From contig NC_058193.1 of the NCBI RefSeq assembly GCF_907165205.1, positions 38,581,021-38,645,020 of the forward strand: a stretch of DNA of 64,000 nucleotides, read 5' to 3'. Position numbers and translations under genes: made by a program. The notes below the pieces were generated by a model. The model worked only from the letters and a program-made list of their open reading frames with translations. It had not been told where the DNA came from and made no database searches. Positions 11,401 to 22,519 of the stretch are shown piece after piece. Numbering within the stretch: position 1 is the stretch's first letter; each line of letters begins with the position of its first letter. The DNA is from Coccinella septempunctata. Taxonomy: Eukaryota > Arthropoda > Insecta > Coleoptera > Coccinellidae.

Positions 11401-13616
11401 TCTGATTCGTTCTCTGGAGCATTATGACGTCTGAACCTGCTGTATCTTGAGCGAGCTGGTCTCGATTCGGAATCGTAGTCCTCTCCGTAATCATTTCCTC
11501 CAGTCCTGCCGTACCTATCATAACGTGAGCTCTCTCCGCCAGTTCTTTGAGGTCTTTCACCAAACTTTCTACCACCAAGTAAAGTTTCGTCCTGATCTCT
11601 ATCCCCGTAACCTCTCTCTTCGTTCTGTCTGAACTGACTGGCCAATCTGTGATCGCTCTTAGATCTCATGAGACCGGGGCTACCACCAGGTGGCTGTAAC
11701 AACGCGCTGCTCTGACCGAAAGGATGCGTTGGAGTTGTGATATTCAGGTCTCCAAAACCAGCCACGTGAAGAACTAGTTGATTTGGGTCGTGAGCGAGTA
11801 CGAGCCTTACTTTTCTGCTGTAATCGGTATTCTCATATTCGAAATTCCTTATGAACTCCACCGTTTTTAGAAAGATTTCTTTGGCGTCCATCAGTTCGCA
11901 ATCGTCCCAAATATCTGAGGTTTCTGTCATGAATTTATCGGCCAGATCACAGTTGCTCACGATGTTGGAAAGTTCTTGTTGCAGGTTGTCTTTCAAGGTA
12001 TTCAAACATCTCAGTTCGGTACCTAAATATCTATCGATTTCCCCCCTCAAATAATCTGTTCTGTCTTTAAGAGCTTTCGATAATCTCCTGTATATTTCCT
12101 CAACTTCCTCGCCTACCGAAAGGCAGTTTGCCTGAAGACCGTGCGTGTTCTTCTCTATGAGATTCAGAGATTCCTGAAGCCTGTGAACGCCTCTACGTAT
12201 CTGGTTATTTATTCTGGAGATCTCGCGACGTAGTATTTCCATGTGAGCTCCCTTGCAATCTTCGCAGACTTTCTTATCACAGTGGTGGCACATGCTGCAG
12301 TAGGCCTTCTCCGAGCAGACGTTGCACCGTTCCATCACTTGACCGCTGGTCGGATCTGGTAGTTCGCCGGTGATTTCTATGTGGAGTTCCAGGAACCTTT
12401 GGAGGGTTACGTTTGTGGGGAAACCCTGGACGCCTTGGTAGGGAATGCGGTGTTCGGCGCGGCATTCTGGGCATTTTACCTGCGGAAAAATTAGGCGAGT
12501 TAGTGAGATGTGGAAAGATGGGTTGATTGTTGAGGTTTTTATATTTTACCTCCCAATTTTCTCTTTGGGGTTTACACGATTTTGTACTGAATTTCTTGAG
12601 GATAGTCCCAGTAGTTTTCGATAGAAAGCCAGTATGGTATTAGATGTATTTTTTATTTGATTTTTATGATTAGTTCTTCAAAATAGTAATAGAGTTTATT
12701 CAGCTACAAATGCAGCATTTCTCGAAATATCGGACATTCGAAAGTGAGGTAAATGAATGCGGGGACCGTCCAGAAATAAATTTGTACCTCTGCCAATAAT
12801 ATTTATATCAAAAATCCGTAGTCATTCTACGTAAGCGTGAGCGTGTATTCGATTCTCGACAGAGTGAGTGTTATATTTCAGTTCCCTTTCGTACTGTAAC
12901 CATTGACGGCATTTAACTGACCGTGATTTCATGTTCAAGAATATCTGGATACAGGAAACTGCATCGTTTAATTGATTTGGCGTCCGTTCAGGTATCAAAC
13001 AAGATGAACGTCCAAATTGCCTGTTAGTTGAGAAGTTTCCAGGAGAAAACGATCGGGAGTTTGGGAAAATCGGGTACACGGGAATCTTGAGCTATTTTTA
13101 AACGATTATATCATAAATCTGTATCGAGTGGGCTTCTTACTAGCGGATATTTTCACAAATGAGTCGTTTAGACGGATCATATGCTACTTTTGAGGCTCTT
13201 ATCGATAACTCATTACTGATGAGTTCCAAACACTGACTAAGCCCTACAATATTTCCGTTGATTTCTTCTGAAATCAAATAGCGAAATAGTTTGAGTGGTG
13301 AAAACTTATGAAATTCAGTTTCTTATGGATTTTCATCGAGTAGCAACCTCATTTATTCAATATTCTTCAATATTCGTCTTATGTTGGGAGTTAAGGAAAT
13401 AAATGTGAAAAATACGAATTGGAAAACTTCCCCAGAAATGCTCGAAGAATCAGGAAGAATATTTCTGAAATGACAATTTACCTGTCTCCGGACATAATCC
13501 ACCAAACCCTCCAGACATGGTTCCATGCAAAAACTGTGTTGACATGGCAAGAGTTTCGGGTTCCTATAACGATCCAGACATATCGCGCAAGTCAGCAGTT
13601 GCTCAAATTGTTCCAT
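8449..13616 (-). CDS. tn: Thin/abba, TRIM32-family TRIM-NHL E3 ubiquitin ligase
   Basis: Coding exons, 5' to 3': 13616-13482, 12479-11019, 10796-9509, 9449-9136, 9077-8937, 8880-8449. All junctions are GT-AG and phases close, giving 1256 residues. RING: C10, C13, C25, H27, C30, C34, then C48 and C51 in exon 2, so an intron splits the domain. B-box type 2: about 97-125, starting CNVC. Coiled coil: about 125-230. Residues 300-960 are a low-complexity Ser/Arg/Glu/Pro linker. Six NHL repeats, each with a motif like D-x-x-N-H-R-I/V-Q-V/I-F, fill about 984-1256. In Drosophila, thin is a costamere-associated E3 ligase that keeps muscle fibres intact and acts in synaptic homeostasis; that role is inferred here from domain order and length (fly protein about 1350 residues). 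ATG 13616 has context AACAATGG, with an acceptor 7 bases upstream (13625-13624), implying an upstream non-coding exon that was not located. Reading through the exon 2 donor adds six codons, then stop. Confidence 0.93.
12480..13481 (-). other. tn: First coding intron of thin
   Basis: A 1002-base intron between RING-half exons, AT-rich. The acceptor is at 12481-12480 and the donor at 13481-13480. No gene or repeat was recognised inside. Confidence 0.7.
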
Positions 13617-13623
13617 TGTTAGT

Positions 13624-14835
13624 CTGCAACAAAAACATGAAGGAGGAGGTAAAATATTCGTTCATACAGATAAAAAAGGAATCATAGTAGCTACTATTAT
13701 TCTACTGCTCTCAAGTTATTGTATGGCCTGATAAAATGGGTCAAATTTCTCATATCATATCAGAAATAAAAATGAAAAATGCAAATTCTAATTTGCATGC
13801 ATGAGTAAAAACATGTAATATATCAAGACAAAATTATGTTCTCTGCATATTTCCACGAAATATGTCAATAATTCCAATATTCCATATCATCAGCTGTATT
13901 GAATAGAAGAAACCCTTTTGTATTCTCGATCGGGCTTGGTGTATTCGGAATACATTCACATTTAAATTGGATACGAAAAGAGTCAACAAATGTTTGCAAC
14001 TGGTTTGGACTGATATTGAACCTGACTACTTCGGTGACACCGTTTATTATCAAACTTTCGGCACTTGATAATAAAATAACGATTTATGTTGAATAAGGTT
14101 TGAGATTGTTTATCCCTGAACAAGATGAAGGTGCAGAGCAACTCTTTGTACTCTCTGATATAGGAATTTTAACTCATAACTTTACCCATTTCGGATTATG
14201 GTCGCTGAATGTAGATGGAAACTTCGACGGAAAATAATGGATATATCTGCATGTAAAATCCCCGAACACCGCCCCTAAACGCCGGCGTCGTCGCAGTATA
14301 TAGCCCCCCGTTTAACTTTGATATATGAGATCCGATATTAGAGCCTCAAACTCCTGGCCTATCTCGCCGAAGAAAAATGCGGATTTGGACCGGCGGCGTC
14401 TGATATTAGCGAAACTTTTCATTTCCTCTTGACAAATCTAAGTGTGCGTGACCCCGGAGAATTCAGAATAAATATTCCAGATATGGAAAAACGATGAGAG
14501 GGTGTGAACGGGTATCTCGAAGTGACCTCTCAAACCTTGGAGATCACTTTGGGGTTTGGGTGGGCCATCCTTCATTCTTGATCCAGATGTGGGGGATCGA
14601 AAAAGAGAAAATGGATTTTGAAGGGTTGGGCGACAAAGGGAGAGATTTGTAGGGTGAGGGTTGCGGTGTTGTACTGGGTGTTTCATGTGAGCGTGCTACT
14701 GAACACTGTGGGTTATTTATTGAGGATAATTTAAAAGTAGAACATCAATACAGGAGAATGTTTCATCGGTTATCCAAATGTGCTATCCAAAAATTTTTTA
14801 AAGAGATAAATAAATTGATCTTCAAAGGGAATTCA
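13624..14835. other. Gene-free stretch 5' of thin
   Basis: This should contain or precede the 5' untranslated exon and promoter of thin on the minus strand, but neither could be fixed. A G+C-rich patch at about 14255-14400 contains a TATATA box-like run at 14297-14302. It is the most promoter-like piece here, but no initiator motif sits at the right spacing. Confidence 0.3.
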
Positions 14836-15046
14836 TACAGGGTGAGTCTTTGACAGTTTGAACATTTCAACAGTAAATTTTTGAGGTCAAATAAACACTT
14901 TTTTCCTGTATCATTTTTTCCGAATTTTCTCGCTTCAAAAGATAGAAGCTGTTGAAAAAAATTCATTTATAGGAAAAACCCATCTTAGTTTTTGTGAAAT
15001 AATCACCTTTGAAAGTGTTTCCGCAACTATTCATTCACAACCTGTA
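14836..15046. mobile_element. Small MITE-like element with TACAGGGTG end
   Basis: The left end reads TACAGGGTGAG and the right end, on the opposite strand, reads TACAGGTTGTG, about 211 bp apart. TA occurs at both borders, as expected for Tc1/mariner-type target duplication. There is no coding capacity. The same TACAGGGTG word occurs at 34711 beside a DDE transposase fragment, and a variant (TACAGTGTGAG) at 45834. Terminal repeats are short, so the boundaries are tentative. Confidence 0.35.
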
Positions 15047-16403
15047 TATTTTCCACATGAATCATCTTCAGATTGGATCAGATTTGCATATCAAATACCA
15101 ATGATTATATTATCTATAATTCTTCATTCTGTTTTCCATATTCTGTAATTTATTCATCATAAAAAGTGAAAATTCGTGATGGGTTGAACTTTTTCCGCGA
15201 ATAACTGCAGATGCTTCGAGCTCAAATTACGAAAATATCCGAAAAATGGCCGGCGGATCTAATTCGATATTTTCATGAAAATTCTGCTTTAAAATACCGC
15301 GACTCGCAGGTTACTGGAGTCTGAACACAAAAGTTTAATCAGCGGAACGAAATGAAAAACTTCGACTCAAAATTCCACGGACTTAATTTCCTCGGAGACT
15401 TGTATTTCATTTAATGTTGACGCGATTTTTAGCGAATGAGAAACGGCTCAACCCTCCCCGTGAAAATTAATTCGAGGATTTTCTAGGATGCGGTTCGACC
15501 TTGTATTCAAAACAACTTCGCAGCCTGGAGGCAGTAAATCCTGCTAAAATGGCTGCTTTGCCCGCTAAATCATCCTGCTACATTCAACAGTTACGTTCGG
15601 AACTTGAGAATCGTCGGCGTTTCCCTAATGAAGACAAGAATTCGAATTTCTTTCCTTTCTAATTGCACGTCCTAGACATAAATCATCCTACTGGTCGGTT
15701 TTTCCTTCTGGAAAAAGGAGGAGAACCTTCGGTGACCACCAGGCACCAGCTCGGCCCTAAGCTCACCCCTGACCTTTCGTTCGCACTCGTTCAGTCCGCA
15801 ACTTTCTCGCAGAAATGAGGAAGCGAATTGCAGAAGAATAAATTGTGTGTCACATAGTATTCCACTCCTTATGAGATCAATATTGCTATTTCCAATCGGA
15901 TGTTATATTTGTCCGATCTAGATTGACGAATCTGGCTGAGGAATTTAGTTTCTAGCTGTCACATTGACTGATGCAGGTTGATGTAATCAGTAGGGAGCGT
16001 CTTATCTGCTCCATCCCTGAAATTTCCTTAGACATAACCGAATTCCTAATAATAGACCTCTTTTGTGATTTAGGAATCTAGATGAATCGATTCGTAATCC
16101 AAGTTGTCGAATTATCGACGAACCTGAAAGCGGGACATCCAAGCGAAATTTAAAATTAGAAGGTTCTTTGAGAGCGCACTCGTCTATTTTTAGGTCCAAT
16201 TATATTCTTTCCACTGCAATTTTTGCATGGGATTTTGGTTCTTGATAGATATAGGGGAAGGATGTTGTATGTATTGTATGCTGTCAAAAATATCACAAAT
16301 AATTTTCCAATAGTAAATTTACAGGGTCAATCAAAAAATTTTATTCCTCCTTGGTGAAGTAAATTAATGTCTGTCCAGAGATGGCCCTTGGGGAGACAAG
16401 GGT
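15047..16403. other. Gene-free stretch
   Basis: No gene or clear repeat was seen. Around 15700-15830 the sequence is somewhat G+C-richer and contains a TCAGT initiator-like word at 15790, but no coding exon could be placed downstream of it. Confidence 0.35.
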
Positions 16404-17381
16404 TCAAAAACTAATTCATTCATTCATTGCTGTATCCCGTTACCGGGAATTATTCTACAAAAAGACATAAAAAAGGACAGACTTATAATTTCTTGGGGCT
16501 AATTGCGACTGTGTGCCGTCCTGTGACTGAAGAGACCCAACCGTGGCCTACAGATCCTTCCACACTCTGGGCATGGATATAGTCACCAACCAGATCTGGC
16601 CGCCGCTGAATTCTTCTCGAGTCTCCATTATAACTGTGCACCATAGATCTCCACTGTGATCTGTCTAACGCTAGTTGTTCCCAGTTATGATTGGCATTAA
16701 CTGATATAGGGATTGATGTAGTGTATCCTTAAACCGCTTATACTGGCCTCCTGGTTTCCGGGCTCCCTCTGCCAATTCGCCATACAGAGCTATTTTGGGG
16801 GTTCTTGTGTCTTGCATCCTCAGAATGTGGCCGCTCCATCTGAGTCGAGCCCTCGTTACTTGTGTCTCAATTGTTGTACAACTTGCGCGTTGCAAGACTT
16901 CTGCATTCGAAACTCTGTGGAACCATCTGAGGTGCATTATCTGATGACGTTGTTGCGTTTGTTCAAGCTGTTTAATATGTCGCCTGTAGGGCGTCCAGCT
17001 TTCGCTTCCGTAAAGAAGCGTTGGGAGGACGACTGCTTTGTAAACAGCTGTCTTGGTCTTCAGATTGAGGTCGTGATTTTGAAACACTCTGACCTTTAGC
17101 TTCCAGAATGCCCGTGATGCCGAATTGATACGGTTGTGTATTTCCGTGTCTAGGTTAGCCCTAGTATTTATGAAGCTTCCCAAGTATTTGAACTGCTCGA
17201 CCTGTTCTATCATTCTCCAGGCTGATATGTGTTCGAAGGCTTTCTGGGGGACTTACCAGGATTTTGGTTTGGTCGATATTGAGTCTAAGTCCTAAAACTT
17301 CGTATATATGTTTATAGGTGTCCATTATCTTCAATATGCAGACGCACTTATCGCTAGGAGCCCAGAGGGTCAAAAACTAAT
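16404..17381 (-). mobile_element. 5'-truncated LINE copy 1 with target-site duplication
   Basis: On the minus strand this encodes the C-terminal part of a non-LTR retrotransposon protein. Motifs seen are EQFKYLGSFIN, LPTLLYGSESWT, VSNAEVLQRA, RLRWSGHILRMQD and KPGGQYKRFKDTL, preceded in another frame by GLRLNIDQTKI. Frameshifts (for example near 17210 and 16715) show a dead copy. It is flanked by a 12-bp perfect direct repeat, TCAAAAACTAAT, at 16404-16415 and 17370-17381, which fits a LINE target-site duplication and sets the element at 16416-17369. The 3' end, on the left, has a CATT microsatellite tail and a 5-bp hairpin with loop GTAA at 16435-16448. Copy 2 lies at 26870-27656. The motifs suggest a CR1/L2-like or RTE-like clade, unresolved. 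Confidence 0.85.
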
Positions 17382-20297
17382 AACAATCACTGCAAATAGA
17401 AAATCTAATAGGTACGCCCAGTCAAAAACTTTTCCTTTATCTTCTCCATGGATGTTCTTTCTGTGGGGTAAAATCTTCACCCTTATCCTCAAAAGAGGTT
17501 TCCAATATTCAGATTGAGAATGGTACAATGCAAATTTGTATCGATTAAGTCGATGTTAAATCTGAAACTGTCTCTGATTGGACTAACAAACGACCTTTCA
17601 TCCAAACAAATAAGCGTTGAAGTAGCTGTCAGTTTTCCATAAATTTCGTGGCTGAAGGTCTTCCATATTTAACTCAAGGTTGTTGAAGTTATTTGTATCT
17701 GTATCTGGAGACAGATTCAGACGTAAACAAAAGTGGTGCAGAATCTTCCAAAGTCTTTGTTCAGAACTATTCTGGGCAAGCAATGAAATGACCCGATGGT
17801 TGAATGAAAAGAACATGACAGTAACAAGGTTCCAAAGAAACAACAGCATCTGAAAATTTTATGTGTTCAGATAATTTTCTATCCACGTTTAAATTCGGAT
17901 GCTTGCATAGAATTGTAAACTGGTAAATTCAGGTAAAGAATGAAAAATTCCGAACGGTTAGGCTGAGCTGAAAGACAACTATAGAAGGGTTTAGCACCTC
18001 TGAGAATGAAATTTGATGAAAGCAATCATCTCATGGCCCCCCTTTGAATGAAACGTTAGAGAAGAAGTCGATTAGGGTTTTACAAAGGCAGGTCAGAAGT
18101 TTACTCTGCGATGAATGTCAATGAAGAGAACTGCTTTCATAGGATTCGTTTTAACTTTCTGGAGTTGGAGGAATCACTGGAATTCTAAGGGTATTTATTC
18201 TGTCTTCGGGGAGAGGAGAGAATGAAATTAAAGAAAGCAGAATCTCGCTCGGAAGTGGAAGTTTTTGTTCAATGCCCGTTTATCGTCGGATTTATAGACG
18301 TTAGATTGGATTGGTGTGACAAATTGCGAAACTGCCAAATTCGAAAACGTGAAAAAATATATCAGAAGTGTCCAGAGGGGTTATTGGTGGTTGGTAGTCG
18401 AACAAAATGAAGAGAAATTTAAAATGACCAATGGTATCAACTTTCATCAGACAAAACCCATTTTCATGAAAGCCAATCCGGAAGTTAAATATATCTTTTT
18501 TTCCTGATTTCATTTTCAAACGCCATTGTAGCATCTCTTTTGGCACTGTATACAATGCAATGGAATATTCTGTTTACCATAGGGTTGTTTTCGACTGAAA
18601 TAAATTTTGATGCGAATAATAAACAAGGCCAACAGGATTATTTGAACTTTTATATCGATCAACAGTATGATATGAACTGGCTAATCCAATCATATCAAAC
18701 AATATTTTTCATATTGTTTCAAGTTTTGTGGGTGTTCTTCGTTGATGAGATGATGGGAAAAGGTGATGAATTAATTCATCTATTTAGATTAATTGTAATG
18801 AAAATGCTTGTATGTGAAATAAGTTCACGGATCTAGAGCATGAAGCAACATAAATAGTACAGAACGGGAAACTATTAATAACTCACTGTAGATTCACTAA
18901 ACGAGAAAACGTCCAATTCTCCTCAGAACGTACCTTTCGAAGTTTTTATCACATAAAAACACATCACAGTATTAGGGAAATAAGCGGGAAAATCACAATC
19001 GAAAAGCCACTTCCCGGAAAATTCGTACTAGAAGTCTCTCGATGTGCGATCGTGTTATATCTTATTTTAGACGAAGACTGAGCTCCAGAATGAAGAACGA
19101 ACGACTTTGTGTTCCTCCGAAGGTGGGCGATAGTTTTCTAAAATTGAAACAAAAACCACACCACGGATCGTTGACGCAGAAAAGCGGGGTTAAAAATAGC
19201 GCTGATTTCGAGAAATATGTTCGCCTCTAGATTCGTGAATTTTTGTTTTTTGTTTTTGGGAAAATGCCTCGTCGATTTGTCATCGTTTCGAAAAATGAGT
19301 TTTGTGGTAACGTTTTGTTTTGGGCTATTTTTGGGAGTTGGATGGGGGAAAAGTATGGTCGTTTGTTAGGAAGTTCAGTGGCATTCAACAGTTGGCAGTG
19401 GTTTGAATGAAGGAACAATGAAGGAGAGGAGTCACCCTCTAGCTAAGGTCCGAGTTTAGTCAACTGTCTTCTCTTCATTTCTTCTTTTTTCATTCAAAAT
19501 CTAATGCAGCCCATTCAGTATGGAAAATCGATATAAAGTAGAGTTGTTTTGAATAAACTAACTCTTCATAGATGATCTGGAGGTTCGTGTGTCTTGTGAG
19601 CACTTTTAAAGTCGAATAAAGGTGTGTTTTCCTTGCTTCACGATTTCACAACGAACAGAAAGTAGTGTAGCAATGAGAATAATCGAACACGGTGCATATT
19701 ACTCTTGTTGAATGAGTGTTGCTCAGTGTAGTTACTGTAGTAGCATCAAACAGATCTATCATGAAAAAAATATTCGCGTCGTGCAAATGAAATGCTTCCG
19801 AATTGAAAGCTAAGGAAAAGGTACCTCTTTGACACAAAGTACAAGTGAATCAATAACTTCCTCCTTTCGCGCAGAAATTCGAATCGCCAAAATGAGAATT
19901 TTAATTTCGATTTTGTTAATTTGATCGGAAAGTGGCCGTGCCACCGAGAAGAGGAGAATTGCCGTACGATCTTACCGAATTTCCATGGAAAGCAGAAACG
20001 GATACCCGGCAGGAAAATGAAACCCGACTCGTATTCATTAAAAAATAATTACAGAACTGTTGAGAAATAATCTGAAATCCAATAGAATTTTTCCGAAATT
20101 TAATTCTTCAATCTATCTCTCCCCTCTTTCGATCGTGAGATTAAAGTGAACGAAAGGGCCTCGCTCCATTTGAATGGAAAATGGCTTTCGGTTAAATTTG
20201 TTCATATTTGGGTAGGGGGACGGGGAATCCTATGGCTATTCCGATAATTGACAGGAAAATTATCGTTATTCTAGAAGTATTGTCGAATTCTCAAATA
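17382..20297. other. Gene-free stretch
   Basis: About 2.9 kb with no gene recognised. A plus-strand frame of 98 codons at 18540-18836 is hydrophobic and very AT-rich, matches no family I know, and is probably chance. Confidence 0.4.
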
Positions 20298-21509
20298 TAC
20301 TCCATTCACTTTTATTTTAGCAGTCGGTTGGCCATGGAAATTTGACACATTTCACTCTTTATAGTAGGAAAATGTGGGGTTATGACGCTTGTCAAAACAT
20401 TTTTGGGTTTTAAATCAACGCTATGTTGCCCGTTCTATGTAAAAGTTTCTGATATTACGTATTTTATCACAATGTCGAATCTCTTCGGAAAATATGTGAC
20501 GAACATAATTGAAGTTTATACAAACTGATTGAAGGCATACCAATTCCAGTTATTTGCATGGAAAATACAAGAGATCAGTATAATATCATAATATGCACTA
20601 GCTTGAGGAGAGTTAATGTTTGTTATCTTCTTTGACAAAACTTTGAATACGTTACATCAGTTGTAGATTTTAAAAATAATAACCCGAAGATGAAATGCAT
20701 ATGTTGCAGTGGTTGGGAATGGGTATCTCCCGAAGTAATTAACAGATAATTACCAGAATGTTAAATTCTTCAACAAAAATCATCTTGCATCAATATAAGT
20801 GAAAGGAATCAAAGGAAGTTTCAATCAAGAGGAACTTCATATTTGAACAGAAATTTCACATGAATAAACAATTAGCAGGACAACTGGCACATATTTGTGG
20901 CTGTTCATCTTAATGCATTGATATAATAATAATAATAATCAGGTATTTATTGGTACCTTAAGACATTTACAATGTATAGGATAAGTCAAATGAAAAATAG
21001 AAAAATCAATTTTCGGGAACTTATTCTTCTATGACATTCATCGAAAATCCTGTAGTAAACTTTTCGCATTAATTCACTCAAACATAAAATTCTCAAATGC
21101 TACCACTTTTTTGGGTCTTCCAATAGAAGTAAATTTTTTGTCATCCTCTTCATTCACAATCTTTCTGATTGTGGAAATATTCAGCTGAAATATAAGTCGT
21201 TTAGATTCAGATGATACATTATATAAATTCTCTTACATTGAATATGTTCGCTATCGTCTGACGTATTGTGGATTTTAGAATTTCAGGGTATAACTATTTG
21301 AATGAGCGGACCTGAATTCTAAATAGCACTTCCTGAAACCCTGTCTCTTCTGTCAATCACTTTCGGCATTTTCGTGATAAAAATTGATATTAGTTGTGTC
21401 AACGGCGTTATGACATTTCATGAGTGCCAACCTCACTCTGTTCTAGTTACAAAAACTTGGGAAAATTATTTCATGGCCAACCGACTGCTAAAATAAATGT
21501 GAATGCAGT
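20298..21509. mobile_element. 1.2-kb TIR element, non-autonomous, TA-flanked
   Basis: The ends are 39-bp terminal inverted repeats at 20298-20336 and 21471-21509, matching at about 37 of 39 positions and sharing the core AGCAGTCGGTTGGCCATG. A TA dinucleotide lies directly outside each end (20296-20297 and 21510-21511), as expected for Tc1/mariner-like insertion. No transposase frame is present. An (ATA)n tract at 20921-20939 followed by a LINE-tail-like stretch lies inside, so another insertion may be nested in it. The family is unassigned. Confidence 0.7.
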
Positions 21510-21563
21510 ATAGCTAGATCTTTTTGTGGAATTTTCGAAGGTCTACTTTCGACACGCATAATA

Positions 21564-21594
21564 TCTCCCAGAAAAATCATCGTAGATCTAAATG
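21564..21594. repeat. Dispersed 31-bp repeat, copy A
   Basis: This 31-base word recurs at 50095-50125 with one mismatch, including 24 identical bases in a row. Both copies sit 40-60 bases outside a transposon end, so it may mark the edge of a larger unrecognised repeat. Confidence 0.6.
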
Positions 21595-22519
21595 CTTATT
21601 GAAATTTTGCCTTTTCATGCTTGTGAAAAGAATGAGACGTCCTGAATCTTACATAATACTATGAATTGCTTGTTTTTTCATTAAATTCAGGTCTTTTTCA
21701 ATGGGAAAGTATTTGTTTCATATTTTAAACCTGAAAACTTTGATAATTACTGTAAAATTCCCTTCAACACAGATACAATTTTCCATTCTTTTCGATGCGA
21801 AGAGATGTTATAAAATTTATGCTGCTGTTCTAGGATCCCTTTGTGTATCTTGGGTGAAAAGAGGACATCTGACTTCTCTCCTTATTCGATACAATATCGA
21901 CGGACAAAGAAAAATTCGAACCAATCGATTCCCCCCATTCATACCCAAAGTTTCGGAGGGCATCTTTTCCTCCAGACGCCGAGGCTTGGACGCCCAATTA
22001 TTTCTCGCCAGTCTGATACCGAAGGACAATAGATACCTTGTCTTCTTCTTCCTAACGAGGCGAAGTGCGAACGCCGTGAAAAGGTCAGCGCCTTCTGCGG
22101 CGACGAGCGCCACCCCCAACCCCTCCGAAGAAACCTGAAAACATCCCGGATCTTTGTGCTCAAACTTGCCCCCCACCCCCCGTTGCACTATGAAATGCAT
22201 CCTAGATTAGGAGACGCGAAACGAGGTTCGTGACGTTCAGACCTTTCCAGATTTCGACTTCTTCCGGATAATGAGTTTCTTGGAGTCGGTCATTGGAAAC
22301 GGGATCTGGACGGGCACCGGAGAATTGGGAGTTGTCTCCGAGAGAACGCTCGGTGTGACCTCTTATCTCAAGGGTAATTGGCGGGATCGTTTCTATGCTT
22401 TTAACGTGATTTTTTTTCCGGGATGAAATGGAGATGGTGGCGTTTTTTCATCGTGAGGTAATGTGGTTAGGGGGCAGAGGTATTTCATCTACATTGCACG
22501 ATAAATGAGGAGGAAATCG
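21595..22519. other. Gene-free stretch
   Basis: The longest frames (plus 21701-22138, minus 21817-22200) overlap each other, lack recognisable domains and show no conserved splice context. I see no supported gene. Confidence 0.35.

Noticed and set aside
21701..22200. 145-codon plus and 127-codon minus frames
   Set aside because: They overlap one another, carry no known motif, and no splice-linked exons could be found.
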